From Panonychus citri (Eukaryota; Arthropoda; Arachnida; Trombidiformes; Tetranychidae), in the NCBI RefSeq assembly GCF_014898815.1, contig NW_026515530.1, positions 310,001 through 374,000 of the forward strand: a stretch of 64,000 nt of DNA, given 5' to 3'. Made by a program: the position numbers and the translations under genes. Positions 1 through 13,541 of this stretch are shown here, in pieces. Positions within the stretch are counted from its first letter, which is position 1. Each line of letters begins with the position of its first letter. The notes beneath the pieces are model-generated. The model had not been told where the DNA came from. It searched no databases and saw nothing but the letters and a program-made list of their open reading frames with translations.

Positions 1-176
1 AATCAAATGAGTTTCATCTTATTTTCCATCAGTCGAAAAAAAAAACAATACTCAATGATTGTGTTTTCTGTTGAATAGAATTTGTTTTTTCTTCTCTTTT
101 CATTTATATTTGAATCTTTTTTTCCCGCTATTTGTCTGATTGTTTATCGTTTTCTTGGTTGATTTTGTTTATCCAG

Positions 177-3100
177 GTTAATACCAGTCGACCCGATGAA
201 TTGGTTTACATATTTACCGATTTTAATTCTGATGTGCGTTTTTTGGAAGGTAAAAGTTACACTGTCGTTTGCTGTTCCGGAATCGCCATCGATTTGCTCA
301 ACACCGTTGCTCGTGACCTTAATTTTGATTATAATTTATACCTTGTGGCCGATGGTCTGTTTGGTATACCACGTAACGGAGGCCAATGGGATGGTATAAC
401 TGCCGATCTGGTTTCCGGTGCTGCACACATAACTTTTTCCGCTTTCAGTGTCACCAGTGCCCGTGTCAATGTAAGAATTGTAATGTCTCCATCATAATTG
501 TTAATTAATTTTCTTTTTTTCTCTATTTCCCTAAGGTTATTGATTATTCCGTCCCATTCTTTTACTCTGGTGTCTCATGCCTTGCTCGAAGTCAATTCTC
601 GGATGTTCCGCTGTCAGCATTCTTGATACCCTTTAGTTACCAATTATGGTTCGCCATCTTTGCCAGTCTCCATGCAACCGCCATTGCTGCTGCTATCTAC
701 GAATGGTTAAGTCCATTTGGTTTAAATCCTTGGGGTCGACAGAGAACCAAAAATTTCAGCCTTGCCTCAGCCTTATGGGTTATGTATTCACTCCTGTTCA
801 GTCACTTGGTCGCATTCAAGGCACCCAAAAGTTGGCCTAATAAGGTAAATCAATTTAACTAATTGATGGTTGATATTTTCTTGATTTAGAGGGCAATTAT
901 TAGTTATTCAAATGTTTCAAGGTTCCAACACTTGACCCAAATCAAAGTTTTCTTTGTTGTGTACATATTATTATTCAGAGACAGGGTGAAATGAAACTAC
1001 TTAACCAGGGAAGATTATGATTGTAATTATGATGATGATGATAATAAATGATGAGGACATAATTTCTTGTCATTCAGCCTGAAAAAACAATGATTCATTT
1101 TACAAGAAATGACTTTGTAAGTCACGAAAATGTTTCAATTGTTTGTTTGTTTTCATCAACATTTGTCTGAATCATGATACCAGAAACATGTATTCATCAT
1201 TAATCATTTAAATTTGCTTTCATCAAACCATTTGTTTCACAGTTAATACATTGTTAACTGTTGAAAATAATTAAGGTCAACAACATATCGTTAAAAACAT
1301 GATACATTAATTAGATTGGTACAAAAAGAAAAATAAAGAAACAAGATTCTGATGACAATTTAAATGAATCATCATCATCACAATTTACATTTAACCTCAA
1401 TATTTACACCCATTGACATTAGTTAAATGTAAACAAGACAAAAACTAAGTTCAATTGCCTAATTGATTGATTTTCTCAGTACTTATAATTATTTCTTACT
1501 CACATCCCTGTTGATTGTTTGGTATTTTTAATCTAATTGTTGTGTTTTACTCTTTATATATGTTTTCATTTGACTTGATCAGGTATTGATCAATCTATGG
1601 GGTTGTTTCAGCGTCATCTTTTTAGCCACTTATACAGCCAATATTGCAGCTCATTTCGCTGGCCTTTTCTCCAACGAAGAGATCAATGATTTTCATGATG
1701 GAACGGTGAGTCAATCATGGTTTATTCATTACACTTTCAACCCTGTCAATCAATCACCTCGAAAATGCTTGTCTTCATCCTTTTGTTCATTATTCCTCAA
1801 TCTCATCATCATCCGGTTGTTTGTTTTTGCCTCCTTTGTACACACTTTGTATACTTAATTCTTGAATATTGGCTCTTGGTATTTATCACATGGAAATCAC
1901 TGGTTCCTTAATAAGATAATTATTATTGTTGTTCTGTTTGTTTCGTGTCATTGTAAGTCGAGAAAATCTCCTTATTCATAGCAACCATTTTCTTTTGGTA
2001 TTCGTTTACCAGTTATTGGAATTCAGGAGAAGAAGAATAGAAATTTTTCCCTCTCTCTCTCTCTCTCCATCCTATTCTATGAATTTTCTGTTTCCATTGG
2101 AATCAGTTGATGTTTTCTAGAACAAAATAAAAGAAGATGGAGTGTTAATGATGGTGATAAACAAAAGTGAGAGAGAACTTTTTTCCCTGTATACTAACCT
2201 GTCAACTATTTAATAAAATATGTAATTAGTATTATGTATTTCTAAAGCTTTTCCATCCAAAAGCTCAGTAACATTGACAGGTAACTGTCTAGTCAAAGCT
2301 CATCAGCCTAAGGGAGAATCCATGATGATGATTTTTGATTATTGGTTGATAATCATGATGAAAGAATCTGTATGTTATTAATCCATTTGGAAGGAGAAAG
2401 GGAAAAATTATTGAAACAAAGGATAAACATAAAATCATTTTTCATCCTCCAATCTCTGGAAATTATTATTATCATGATGATGTTAATCATAAAGTATCAC
2501 TAATGTGTGATAAGTTATAGTTGAAAATGACTTTTCCAAGTCAATGAATTAATCACCATGCAATGAAATAGATGAACAGATGACTTCACTATTGTGTTTT
2601 CTCAGTATCAGGATAAATTATCAGGTAATTTTTCTTGCTTCATCAAAGAATTGAATCTATTCTGAAGAGAGAAGGAAAAAAAATATATTTCACTTTAGTT
2701 TTTTTCTCCTTCCTTTCCATGGATCCTTTGTAACACAAACTCTGTCTTTCCAATTAAATCTTGATATTGATATTGTAATTGTTTTCCATTTATGATGATG
2801 ATGGTGATTAAGGTGTATTATCAACGTAATCGTGGATAGCATTTCTTTTTTCATTTCTCTCTTTCAAGGAAACTCAATTCAATCTGATATCAGTTTGAAC
2901 CGTTATCATCGTTGCCTCTGTTATTATCTGATTACCATTTATTCATTCAATTACTTTATCGTCATTCATTGATTCACTTGAATTGTGACAATTATTAATA
3001 TATTATAACGAAAATTTCTTCTCAGTTATATAAATTTTTATCATTCTTTTTCCTGGTCTCATGCGTTAACGGCTTCTTTTGGACAGGTCATTTCGTATTT

Positions 3101-6100
3101 TAAACGAAAATATTTTTCCATGTGACGAAATGACAAGAGTTTATTTTCCATTGACTATTAATAGTAATTGCATCCTAGTGAATAATAATAATTCATATTG
3201 GTAGAATTATTTTATCCTTTTCTTTTCGTATTTCATTTTCCACGCTATCACCTCATCTTTTCAATCGATGACGTTGAAATTGTATCCATCCTTTTAGGTT
3301 AAATTGTTATATTTTTGATTATGATGATCAAGATGAATATTATCTTTTCTTTTGATTTGCTTTCCTATTCCATCTCCATTTTTCTTGTTCTCTATTTTGT
3401 TCATATTTATTTCTTGAGAACTTGTTTATCTGGATTGTTTATTTTTCCACCTCTTTTGATATAAGTTTTGCTCGATCCAAAGATTTTATCACTGTTGCCA
3501 TCATTATCCTTTCTTTTATCGTCTTAATCATCTCTCTCTCTCTCTCTCTCAAATATAATCTTCACTTTCTTTTCCTAGTCTCTTTTATCGTAACCAAGTC
3601 TTGGAGGCAAAATAGCATCATGATAATGATACTGAGAAAGAGAAAGAGAAAGAAAAGAAAGTAAGAGAAGGAGAGAGAGACTGGAAAATGAATGAGAATT
3701 ACCAGGAAACTGAAAATTTCTAAACCAGGGCTTACATCATTATTGATTTTGAGTTGAGATCTTTTTCCCGAGCAGCATAAAGATGAAGAGTATGCTGATG
3801 AAAATGAAGGTAACGAAATCTAGAAATAAGATAAAATAGTTATCATAAAATGGTGAAGAAAAAACAAGAGAATCAAACAAGGGAATCAAATGGATGTCAA
3901 ACTGAGGGAGAATGAAGAAAATAATACTAAAGAGAGTGAAGAAGATGAAGAGAAGAAGAAAAAATTTTATCCTTTAGACAAAAAGGTTTTGTAGCTTAAT
4001 CTATTTGTGAGAGAAAATTTTACCTTAACGAACATGAATCCTTCCTCTTTACATGTGAATCCATTTTCTCCTCATCAATGGTCCTTAAAGTTTTGTTCTT
4101 TTCTCAATTTTTACTTCCTAATCATCGTCATGATGAAGAGATGATGAACATCACTTTTGCCTCCTTTTTTTTCATCAATTTACTTGAATCGTGTTGACGA
4201 GTTGAACGAAGAATATAATTCTATGATTGCCATCGTATGTTATCAAAACTGCGATCCACATCAACGATTATTCATTGAACCATTATTTTCTCTATGTTAT
4301 TATAACCCAAGACTTTTCATAGAAATTTTTTTCGTCATCTTTTTGATTCTTTCACTTGATTCCTCATCTTTCTTGTTTCATCTCTTTAGCATCATTTCCA
4401 TTTCGCTATCATCTCCTTTTTTTTTGTTGCTCCAGTTTTATATTCGCTCAATTCTCGTTCTATCTTCTTCGTCTTCGTTTTCGTCTTCATTTTCATTCTC
4501 CCTTTCTTGATGCTTGGTAACTTTGTCATTTCCTTTTCCTTTTCTTTATCCTCTTTTTTGATCTTTTTTAGAATATCTTTATTCTTGTTATTCGTCTTTA
4601 TCTTGTTCATGGAGAGAAGGAAAAAAATGAAGAAAAAATTCTGTATTTTTCATTATCATCATCTTTCTCTCTCTCTCTTTTATCTTGTACTTTGAGTTCT
4701 TTTCTTCAACCGATTTTATCTCTCAAGAAGCGATTACTTTCTTTTCTTTCCTTCTGCATCAATTGAACTGCTTATTCTCTTTATCTTCCATAGCTCCATA
4801 GTTATCATCATCATCACTTCCATCCATCTTTCGTCTTCCTCTTCTTTTCCTTCTCCTTCATTTTCGTTTGCATATTTGTACATAATGATCTCTGTTTATA
4901 AAAGAAAAAGAAAATGAAATTGTATCAATTTGAATAACACAGAATGGAATAGAAAAAAAAGAGAATGAAAAAAAAATTCAGTAACCACGATGAAAATTTC
5001 AGTTATTCAACAAAATGAATCGAATGGAGGTGGTTACGGAATTTTTCTCTTCACAAAATCTATCTCATCATTTCTTAAATCTTTTTAAACAGATTTACCT
5101 TTTTTTCCTCGAGTCCACCAACAATTCAACTTTAAGTTTGTTTTAATCCATTCCAATGAGTATAACAAACTACTTCATCTTCACTAGTTGAAATAACTTT
5201 TTTTGTAACTGTTTTGTCCTTAAATGGTTTTTCCAAAAAGTCCCAACGATTTATTTAATCATATTGAAGAGTCCATTTGATTTTGATCACATTAACCAAC
5301 AGTAGTTTAGTTTAAATCAATCAATCCAATACCAAAGTCTGAGAATCTTGGGTTTTTTTTTCAATCCTTAGCTTGGAAATCACCATGAGTATTAAACAGC
5401 AGAATCGATGCTGGTATAAGAATAGCATCAGATTGGCTTTAATGCTCATCCATGAAGAAAGAAGGGAAAATTATCTCTCCTTTTCTCTTATGAGAGATAA
5501 ATCTTGAACATTTTCTCCTTCTCTCTCACTTTAACTTGTTTCGCAACTCTCTTGATGAGAGAGATTCATATTGAATTGTTGTTCTGAGACCTTTTCCAAA
5601 TAGAAACTCTTGTGTGTGTGTACATCTAGCAATGGTGAGAGAGCTAAAAGAATCTCATTTGCAAAAATGGAAAAACGATCATAGTGAATGGGCAGATTAA
5701 AAGGCCAATTTTGATGGTTATTTAGTTCTTGACAATATCCGGACGTTTTAATCTCGTCTTCTTTGCTTGAATCAATCTAAACAAAAAAAACGAAAGTCAC
5801 TTCTTCTTGTCATATTCCTATGGAGATATCATTATATTTATATAATGATAATAACTGTATCTTCAATTCTTCCATTTATCATAATTATCCTTCATAAGGT
5901 CTCTTCTTTTCTTTGTCTTTAAGATTCATCTAGCATCTTGACCGCCATTTTATCTTTATTTCCACTTGATCCTCTTGTTTTGCTTTTCTTGATATTTCTT
6001 TGTACACTAGATACACCATACAGCAAGTAAATGATGGATTAACTATAAAAACTTTTGCATGTTTTACGCTGGTCCTTCATCGTCTAGTGGTTATCCAACA

Positions 6101-9100
6101 AAAGGATTAATTCACTTCAACTTGTATTGAGCTTAGATTCCTGGTTCAGATTAATATTTAGTCTTATACATCAAGCGAAAGCAATAGAATTGCCATTAAC
6201 CAGTAATAGAGGATACATAAGAAATCCTGAAAATTAGCAAGAAAAGTGTTGAGTTATTAATAAAGATGATGATGACGATGACCAGAGTGAGAGAGAAGAA
6301 AAAAGTAAATGGAAAATAAACATAGATAATGGATTAGAGTTGCCACACACATCATAATGATTCTTGTATAGCTACGATATAATATAATGGATTATTTTAA
6401 TTAGTTATTTGGTTACTAACCTAATCAATTTGGCAGAAATCCAATAGAAATGATGTGATAATAACAGAAAGAGAGAAAAAAACGATGATCCAATAGTATC
6501 AAGGTTTCCATACGGATAATATTTCCTTTAACCTTAATTTTCATGTGAAAATGTCACCAAACTGTTTTTCCTCCTTTTATCCTGCTCAATATACATTGAA
6601 TCCAAATAGACTTAATGTTTATCTGGAATTAATTGCCACTAAAATGGTAACCATCTTGTTGATCATCTTCTTGTCCATTCTCTGTCTCTCTCTCTCTCTC
6701 TTTGTCCAGTTAATGTCCATGAGAACAGGAGTAGCCCGATCCAGTGCATCAGAAGGATACATAAAGAAAGAGAATATGATTCTGTATGAACACGTACAGA
6801 AATTCATGTTCAAAGATTTCGATGAAGGATTGGACAGATTAAGGTAAGAACAAAAATTCAAACACCTAATGGAAAACATTACTTACCTTTTATCAAATTT
6901 TTCTTTCACTTATCGACGAAAATCACCATCATGATTCCATAAATATTTCTCATCTTAAAAGAGAGAGAGAGAATACAATTTTATATTTAAGTTGCCAAGA
7001 GAAGAGAGAAAAAAGAACTAAATTAAAACAAAAACGAAAAAAGAATAGAAAAAAATTGTAACATTTGAAAAAGAAAAAAAGAAAACGATTTTGATTGGTT
7101 GATTCTCTCTCATTTTCTATTCTCTTTTACATTTTTTTCTCTTATACTCTTTTTCTTCATTAAATTGTTTTCTCTTTTCATCCATCTTGTCACTAGTTAA
7201 GAAAAAGTGATTAGATGTTTTTTTTTGTCATAAGAATAGAAGAAAACAAAAGACTATCAATTTCATCTTCTGTCTTCATTTGGACTTTTGGGCTCATCAT
7301 CATCTCTTTTTTTTCATCATTTTTGCTTTTTTTACTCATTGGATACTTACCTTTATTTGGATGTTTTTTTTTGTTTTTTTCCTTTTTACCCTGGACTCTG
7401 AATGCTTCCTGATAAATGTGTATACTCATGAGTCTAGTTTCATGAGAGATGAACTATTTTTTTATGTGAATGTTGTTTCTCTTTGTTCCTCTTTCGGTGA
7501 AAAAAAGAGAGAGAAAATCACATTATAAAAGGTCATGATTTCTCATATTATGGCAACTATAATGTCCCATTAAGTTTTCCCAGTTTGGATTTTTTATTTC
7601 ATTTTCGTCACATCATTTCAATACAAACATTCAATTGTTCTTTGTGCCTGTCTTCCAATTCTGGTAAAAATCATCATGGTAACAAATGAAATGACTATTA
7701 TTAATACTACCATGGGTGTTGTATTAATAGAAAAGTGAAAAACTAAATAGAGAAAAAAAAACGTCCAAGGAAATGATTGAACTCTATCGCCATTTTGGTT
7801 TGCATCTTTTTTTTGTAAATTATCTTTCATCTCAGTGATTATTAAGGTGTCGGTGTTTCCTAGTTAATTAACATACTTTAAATTCACAAGGATAATGATG
7901 AGCCTAATCTTATGAAGTCTTTTGTTTTCCATGTTGAAAGAAAAGCAATTTACAAATTGTTTATCCTTCCATCGTGACAATTTTAAAAGACAATATGACA
8001 ACCGGTGAAAATGGAGAAAGATTAATGAGAGATTATCCGATGAGATAAGATTTCTTAAATTTTTGCTACTATTTTTTTTCTCTCCCCTGATCTTCCATTG
8101 ATAATGGTTGACAATATTCATTAGATGAAACAATTAATAATTTCTGAGTTAATTACCTTTCCAACAAAATTCTTTCCCTCATTTACCTTAAACAACACCT
8201 TTTCCAATGTGATCGTTTTTCTCAACGATTCCTGTGAACTCTTTGTTTACATGCATAGAAAACCTTTTTTGTTTGTTCGATTCTCTTCAATATAATATAT
8301 TTCTCATCGTATTATATTTTTTACCCTCTTAATTTGTTCATGTGTTTCTCCCTGATGACTGTGAAAAACTACAATGAAAGTGAATCCAACATGTTCCACA
8401 GTTGAATAATCATATTGTTCAATAGTAATTTACCAGGAAAAGTGAAAATTTCGTCTACCCTGTTTATCTTTGTTAATCTCTATTCTTTTGTTTTTCTATT
8501 GTGTGTGTGTTATAATATTCAAATGACCAATGGAGATTATAACATTGTCTCTCTTTTTCTCTTTCATTATTCCTTCGCCTCTGTTTCCATGTTGATTAAC
8601 AATCAACTCAATCTAATTTTACCAACTAAACCTGATTCCATACACAACAACATATTGATGATTATCAATTGACCTTTGTGTTTTATATTACATGGTTTAT
8701 GGTGATGATAGAAATGAGTCATTACAAGTATTAATTGGTGATACTGCTATTCTTGATTATTTCCGAGCAAATGAACCCGGATGTAACCTGAAGCTTCTTG
8801 GTGATTCCATTTTTGATGATGCTTATGCTGTTGGAATGCAAAAAGGTTTCCCGTTAAAAGTAAGTCAATTGATAGACAATCAATATTTCTCATATTCACC
8901 GCAATTAACTTGTTGTTCTTATTTTTCTTTTTCTTTTTTCTCAATTTTCCCCTGATTCCTGTTTCGATTATCCCACCTTTACTGGATTATCATCATTCTC
9001 TCATCAAATTTCTTCATCAATATTTGTGATTTCATCAGAATGCAATATCAGATTTAATTTTGAGATATAATACTTATGGATACTTGGATCAACTTCAACG

Positions 9101-12100
9101 TAAATGGTATGGTCGAGTTCCGTGTCTGGAAAATTCATTGAACAATTTAAATATTCCCAAACCATTGAGCGTACGTGCAGTTGCTGGAGTATTTATCATG
9201 CTTCTATGTGGTCTTGGTGTTGGAATATTCATCCTAATGGTGGAACATGTTGTCTTTAAATATGCTCTTCCAAAATTGCGAAAGATGCCTAAAGATACTT
9301 ACTGGAAGAGTCCGAATCTCATGTTTTTCAGTCAAGTAAGTCATTGAAATGATAATAATAATAATAATAATAATAATAATCTTCATGAATGATAAACTTT
9401 CTCTTTCTTTGTTTCATCATTAAACCATAAGCAGAGAGAATACTGAATCAACTTTCTTATTATTAGTAGTATATTTTTTTTACTCTCATCAATATCATCA
9501 TAAAGAAATAGAAAAGTGTTCATGATGCTCATTTACTTTTTATTGATGATGACAGCTTTTTTCTTCCATCATCATCAATATGGTTTTATCATCTTTATAT
9601 TCATCGATATAAACCGTTATCATAATTTCATGAAACTGATACAAAAAGTAACCAAGTCAATTGGTTTTAACTTAATGATTTTACTTTGATGAAAATCGTC
9701 TCTACTATTCAGTATTGACAAGAACTTTTGAAAACCTTTAATTCAACGTTATTTTATCGGATTATACATGTATCATTATATTTCACTTTCTTTAGTTAAA
9801 CTTGCGATTTTCTTGCAAACAAATAGTCTATCTCATAGTGAATAAAATTAATCTTCAAATGCCCTGAAGGTAAATGACAGAGTAGATTTTTTCGCTCTCT
9901 CTCTCTCTCTCTCTATAGTTAAATTGTTTCTCATTTAACTGATTCTCTATATGTTTAGAGATGACACCATTATAACCATGATAATATATTTTCTTAATTT
10001 TTTCTCCATAATTTCTCATTAAACGAATCAACAATTTAGTCAATCGAGTTAATCTTCTCCATTGTGAACCATCAAATTGTTGAACATTGTAAATCACCTC
10101 AACCATGAAAATCTAAAGTTCAACAATTAAGTCAATATGTTAATCATTTTTTAGCTTATTTTCTTATTTTCCTATCCTCTATTACTTATATTAAATTGTG
10201 TTCATCTTAACGATTTATTAAATCATTTCCATCATAATCAGTTTGACGTATTCATCAAAATCAGATTAAAAATTATTTATTCCTCTAATACCATTTAATA
10301 GATAATTAATTGTTTCCTAAATTGTAAAACTTTGATTGAACCTTTTTCCTGATTCCTGATCAATAAGATTTTAAATTGTTGCTTTTTGGTGTTTTTTTTG
10401 CTCGTTGTTATTAAATTATAATGATTTAATAGAATCCATCCTAATTGATTAGCTTGACATTTACTCAGAAAAGTAAACTGATTATGACAATCAATCGCAA
10501 TTGGAATCGTTGTTGATGATGATCTCGTTTCCTCAAATTTCATCTTATAATTAAATCATTAGCTATAAATATTTGATTTGTCTCATTCAATTGCTTGGAA
10601 AATGTTTGACCATCGAAAACAATTTACTATTTCATTAAATTGTCGTTAAAAGTTTTTTGATTCTTTTTTTTTGTTCTCATCTCACCAATGAAATTATCTT
10701 TCAATCAAATAATCAAACAATAATTTATCTGATCATTTCTTTTTTCTCTCTCTCTCTCTAACCAGAAATTATATCGATTCATCAATACCGTTGAACTTGT
10801 ATCACCACATCATTCAGCCAAGGAAATAATGTCAAGCCTAAGGACTGGACAGATCACAAGTCTTTTCCAAAAGAGTTTAAAAAGGGTATGAATATCATGA
10901 TCGAAAACCACTTTTCCTTTTTTTTATCTTCATCTTTTTTTCACCACCACCGCATCACTTATATTCATCCCTCTTTTTGTGTATCTCATCATGTACAGTA
11001 TAGACACTTCCTTTTCCTCCTCATCCTTTTCAATCTCTCCACTTAATGTAATGTGAATTGCACTTTGATAGTTTTTTGGTTTTTCAAACTCTTTTGGTAG
11101 TTTTACTTGGAGAGTGAGACAGAGACTGAGAGAGAAGAATATTATTTTTCCATATCAAAGGAGACTAGGGAGATGAGTAGAATAAAGGAAGTGGGTGGTT
11201 GATAGGAAAGACCTTTTTTTGATGTACTCTAATTCTGAATTCTGATTAATACTTAATCTCGGGTGAAAAAAAAGAGATTCAGCTACAAAGATTGACAGAT
11301 TTTCCATTCTGATTAAGCTGTTAGTATATTCCACATTATTATCTATCAAATTCATGGTATTTATTCATTGACTGTTCTTGGGAATAAGGATTTTTGCACG
11401 AAAGAGATTAACTGTTAATATAAAGTCTTTTACAATCCGATAGATCATCATCATCATCTTCATCATCATTTTGTTTTTATTTTCTTTGTTCTAGATAATA
11501 ATATTAATCTTTCATTTTTCTTCTTCTTCTCTGGATTATAAACAATTCACTTTTCTGTATTAACTGAACATTCAATCAATTTCCTCGTCGCTTTCGATTA
11601 CCACTAAATTCATTCAACAGTTAACTTATTTCCTCATCTAAAAGACAATGTTACAGTTTTCATAATCTTTTCCAATTGTACTCACAATGTTTATATGAAT
11701 TTTTTGATGTGATTCCATGAAAATTTTGTTTTTCTTACCTTGGAGCTGGTTAGTTCTCATTGCAAGTCATTCATTGATTTTGATTTATATTTATTGACAG
11801 TTTAATGCTGTCGTTAACTTGAACAACAATCAACTGACAAAAGTAAAATGATTTACTCTTGATTTACCTACAAACTGTTAATACAATTCATCTATTTATT
11901 GTTGAACATAAATGTTAGACTTTTTCCAATCACTTGAGGTAATGAAGATGATGAACTTTACCATGAATCTGACGAGAATTAATGATCATCATTAATCGAG
12001 AGATAAAATTTCATCTTTAAAATTGTTACTCTCATTTTTCAATTCATTTTATATTCTCAATTAATTGTTACACTTTTTTTTCTGTCTCCATTAATATTGA

Positions 12101-13541
12101 TCAATGAATTTTCAATTTTCTATAAAATAGTAATTTGTGTTTATCCAATTTTGTAGTGACAATTAACGTTGATTAGTTTTCCATACCCACTCCTTTGGGT
12201 AATTGTTATAATATTACTTATTTGATAACAATTATCAATCGAAGGTTAATTATTATTTTCCTTCTAATCATTAATCGTCCAATGTTGTATTAACTAATTC
12301 TTATATTTATATTGTTTTATTATTTTCTATTGGCTCCCATTCCCTGATATTTATTGATTGTTATTCACAGAAAGCAAAGGAAGAGGCTCGTCGTCGTAAA
12401 AGTAAATCACAATTTTTTGAGATGATGCAGGAAGTAAGAAAAATGTAAGTATCAATCATTGTAATGATTAAATGATGATTATGATTATTGCAATAGAAAC
12501 TAAATCATCATCTAGTAAGATTTTTATGATTAAATTAACTCTTGATCTTTTCTTCATGATTACCAAACATTATTACCATGATGATTATTAACCAAACTAA
12601 TGTTATTATTATTATTGTTTCTCATGTGTGTTTTTATTGTTTTTATTTATTTGTTTTCTAGGGTTCAAGATCAAAAGGATGAACAGAGAATAGGAATTGT
12701 AACAAATCAACCGATATTAATGACTTCACCTCCTCTATCATTACCTGTTGTTAATCAAGATTCATTTCTCAGTGAAAACGATTCAATTGGAGGGGCAACA
12801 ACAATTAGAACTTCATCAATACGATGGAAAGAGCCATCTTTTACCACAGAAGATGAACCAGCTTATCTTCATCAGCCAGTTCTTAAAACACCTCGAACAA
12901 AACCTCCGTCAAGTTTAAAGTCCAGTGATTCACGAAACAATACATTAACTAATCGATTGGGAAAAACGAAAGGATCAACATCGTTAAGTTCAACTGAACT
13001 GTGTCCACCTCCATATGGTTTAGGTTATTATCGATCACCATCATCAGCATCTTCAATTGGTTCTGAGGGTGGTAGGCAAGCTTCTTGGTGTGCTACCCAA
13101 ATAATTAACATGAGAGAAAATGTATCCATATCTCTTGAAGATATTGCACTTCCAGGTGATTCAGGATGTGGATTGGGAGGAAATAATAGACGAAAATATT
13201 TTGGATTAAATGAGATGAATTTAATTAAAACCTGGTCATTTGATGATCTCTCAATTCTTAAACAGCAATTAAGTTATCCTGCTAATTCACCAATTGAACA
13301 GGATAAAATGACTCTACTTTACTCGCAATCCCCTCGAGCCTCCATGATTATACAAAGTCCACGTCACACCTCCATGGTTGATTCAGTTAAAATTCAATCC
13401 ATGAGCAAGGAAGATATAATCTCACTTTGGCGTAGCTCAGAAAGGGAGCTATTAAATAATCTTCAAGATGCTCTCCAGCAAAAGAAAGCCCTGGAAGAGA
13501 GACTAGCAGTTCTTACCAGAATTTTAATGAAACCTCCTTGA
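177..13541 (+). CDS. GRIN3: NMDA-type ionotropic glutamate receptor, GRIN3-like subunit (5' end outside window)
   Basis: Ligand-gated cation channel subunit of the plasma membrane. I read nine exons: 177-470, 536-844, 1583-1705, 6710-6843, 8712-8859, 9039-9335, 10766-10885, 12371-12444 and 12662-13541. All have GT-AG borders and matching phases, giving 792 residues plus stop. Order: S1 ligand lobe with FSVTSAR ending in the ligand-carboxylate Arg, then VIDYSVPFF; TM1; pore loop; M3 with TYTANIAAHF (the SYTANLAAF gate motif); S2 with the SSA and GDTAILDY ligand contacts; M4 in exon 6; and a cytoplasmic tail of about 360 aa ending in a coiled-coil-like ERELLNNLQDALQQKKALEE. The VIDYSVPFF, PFGLNPWGR and LWGCF blocks resemble GRIN3 more than GRIN1 or GRIN2, so glycine binding is inferred. 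The N-terminal domain and start lie left of position 177. The NMDA family is certain; the GRIN3 subtype is likely. Confidence 0.9.
1706..6709 (+). other. 5-kb intron of the GRIN3-like gene
   Basis: This intron runs from donor GTGAGT at 1706 to acceptor CCAG at 6706-6709. It is pyrimidine-rich on the + strand, with TC runs near 2048-2070 and 3531-3550 and many TCATC clusters. Open frames inside it (for example 4157-4510 and 3422-3664) are low-complexity Ser/Phe/Leu translations of these tracts with no recognisable domain. A degenerate tRNA-like A box is at 6080-6093. I see no gene. The other long introns (845-1582, 6844-8711, 9336-10765 and 10886-12370) are also empty apart from microsatellites such as AAT repeats at 9351-9380. 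Confidence 0.75.
9351..9380. repeat. (AAT)n microsatellite
   Basis: About ten tandem AAT/ATA units just after the donor of GRIN3-like exon 6, inside the intron. Visible directly. Confidence 0.9.

Noticed and set aside
4157..4510. 117-aa open frame in the GRIN3 intron
   Set aside because: Ser/Phe/Leu low-complexity translation of TC/TTC tracts with no domain, and it has a mirror frame on the other strand.
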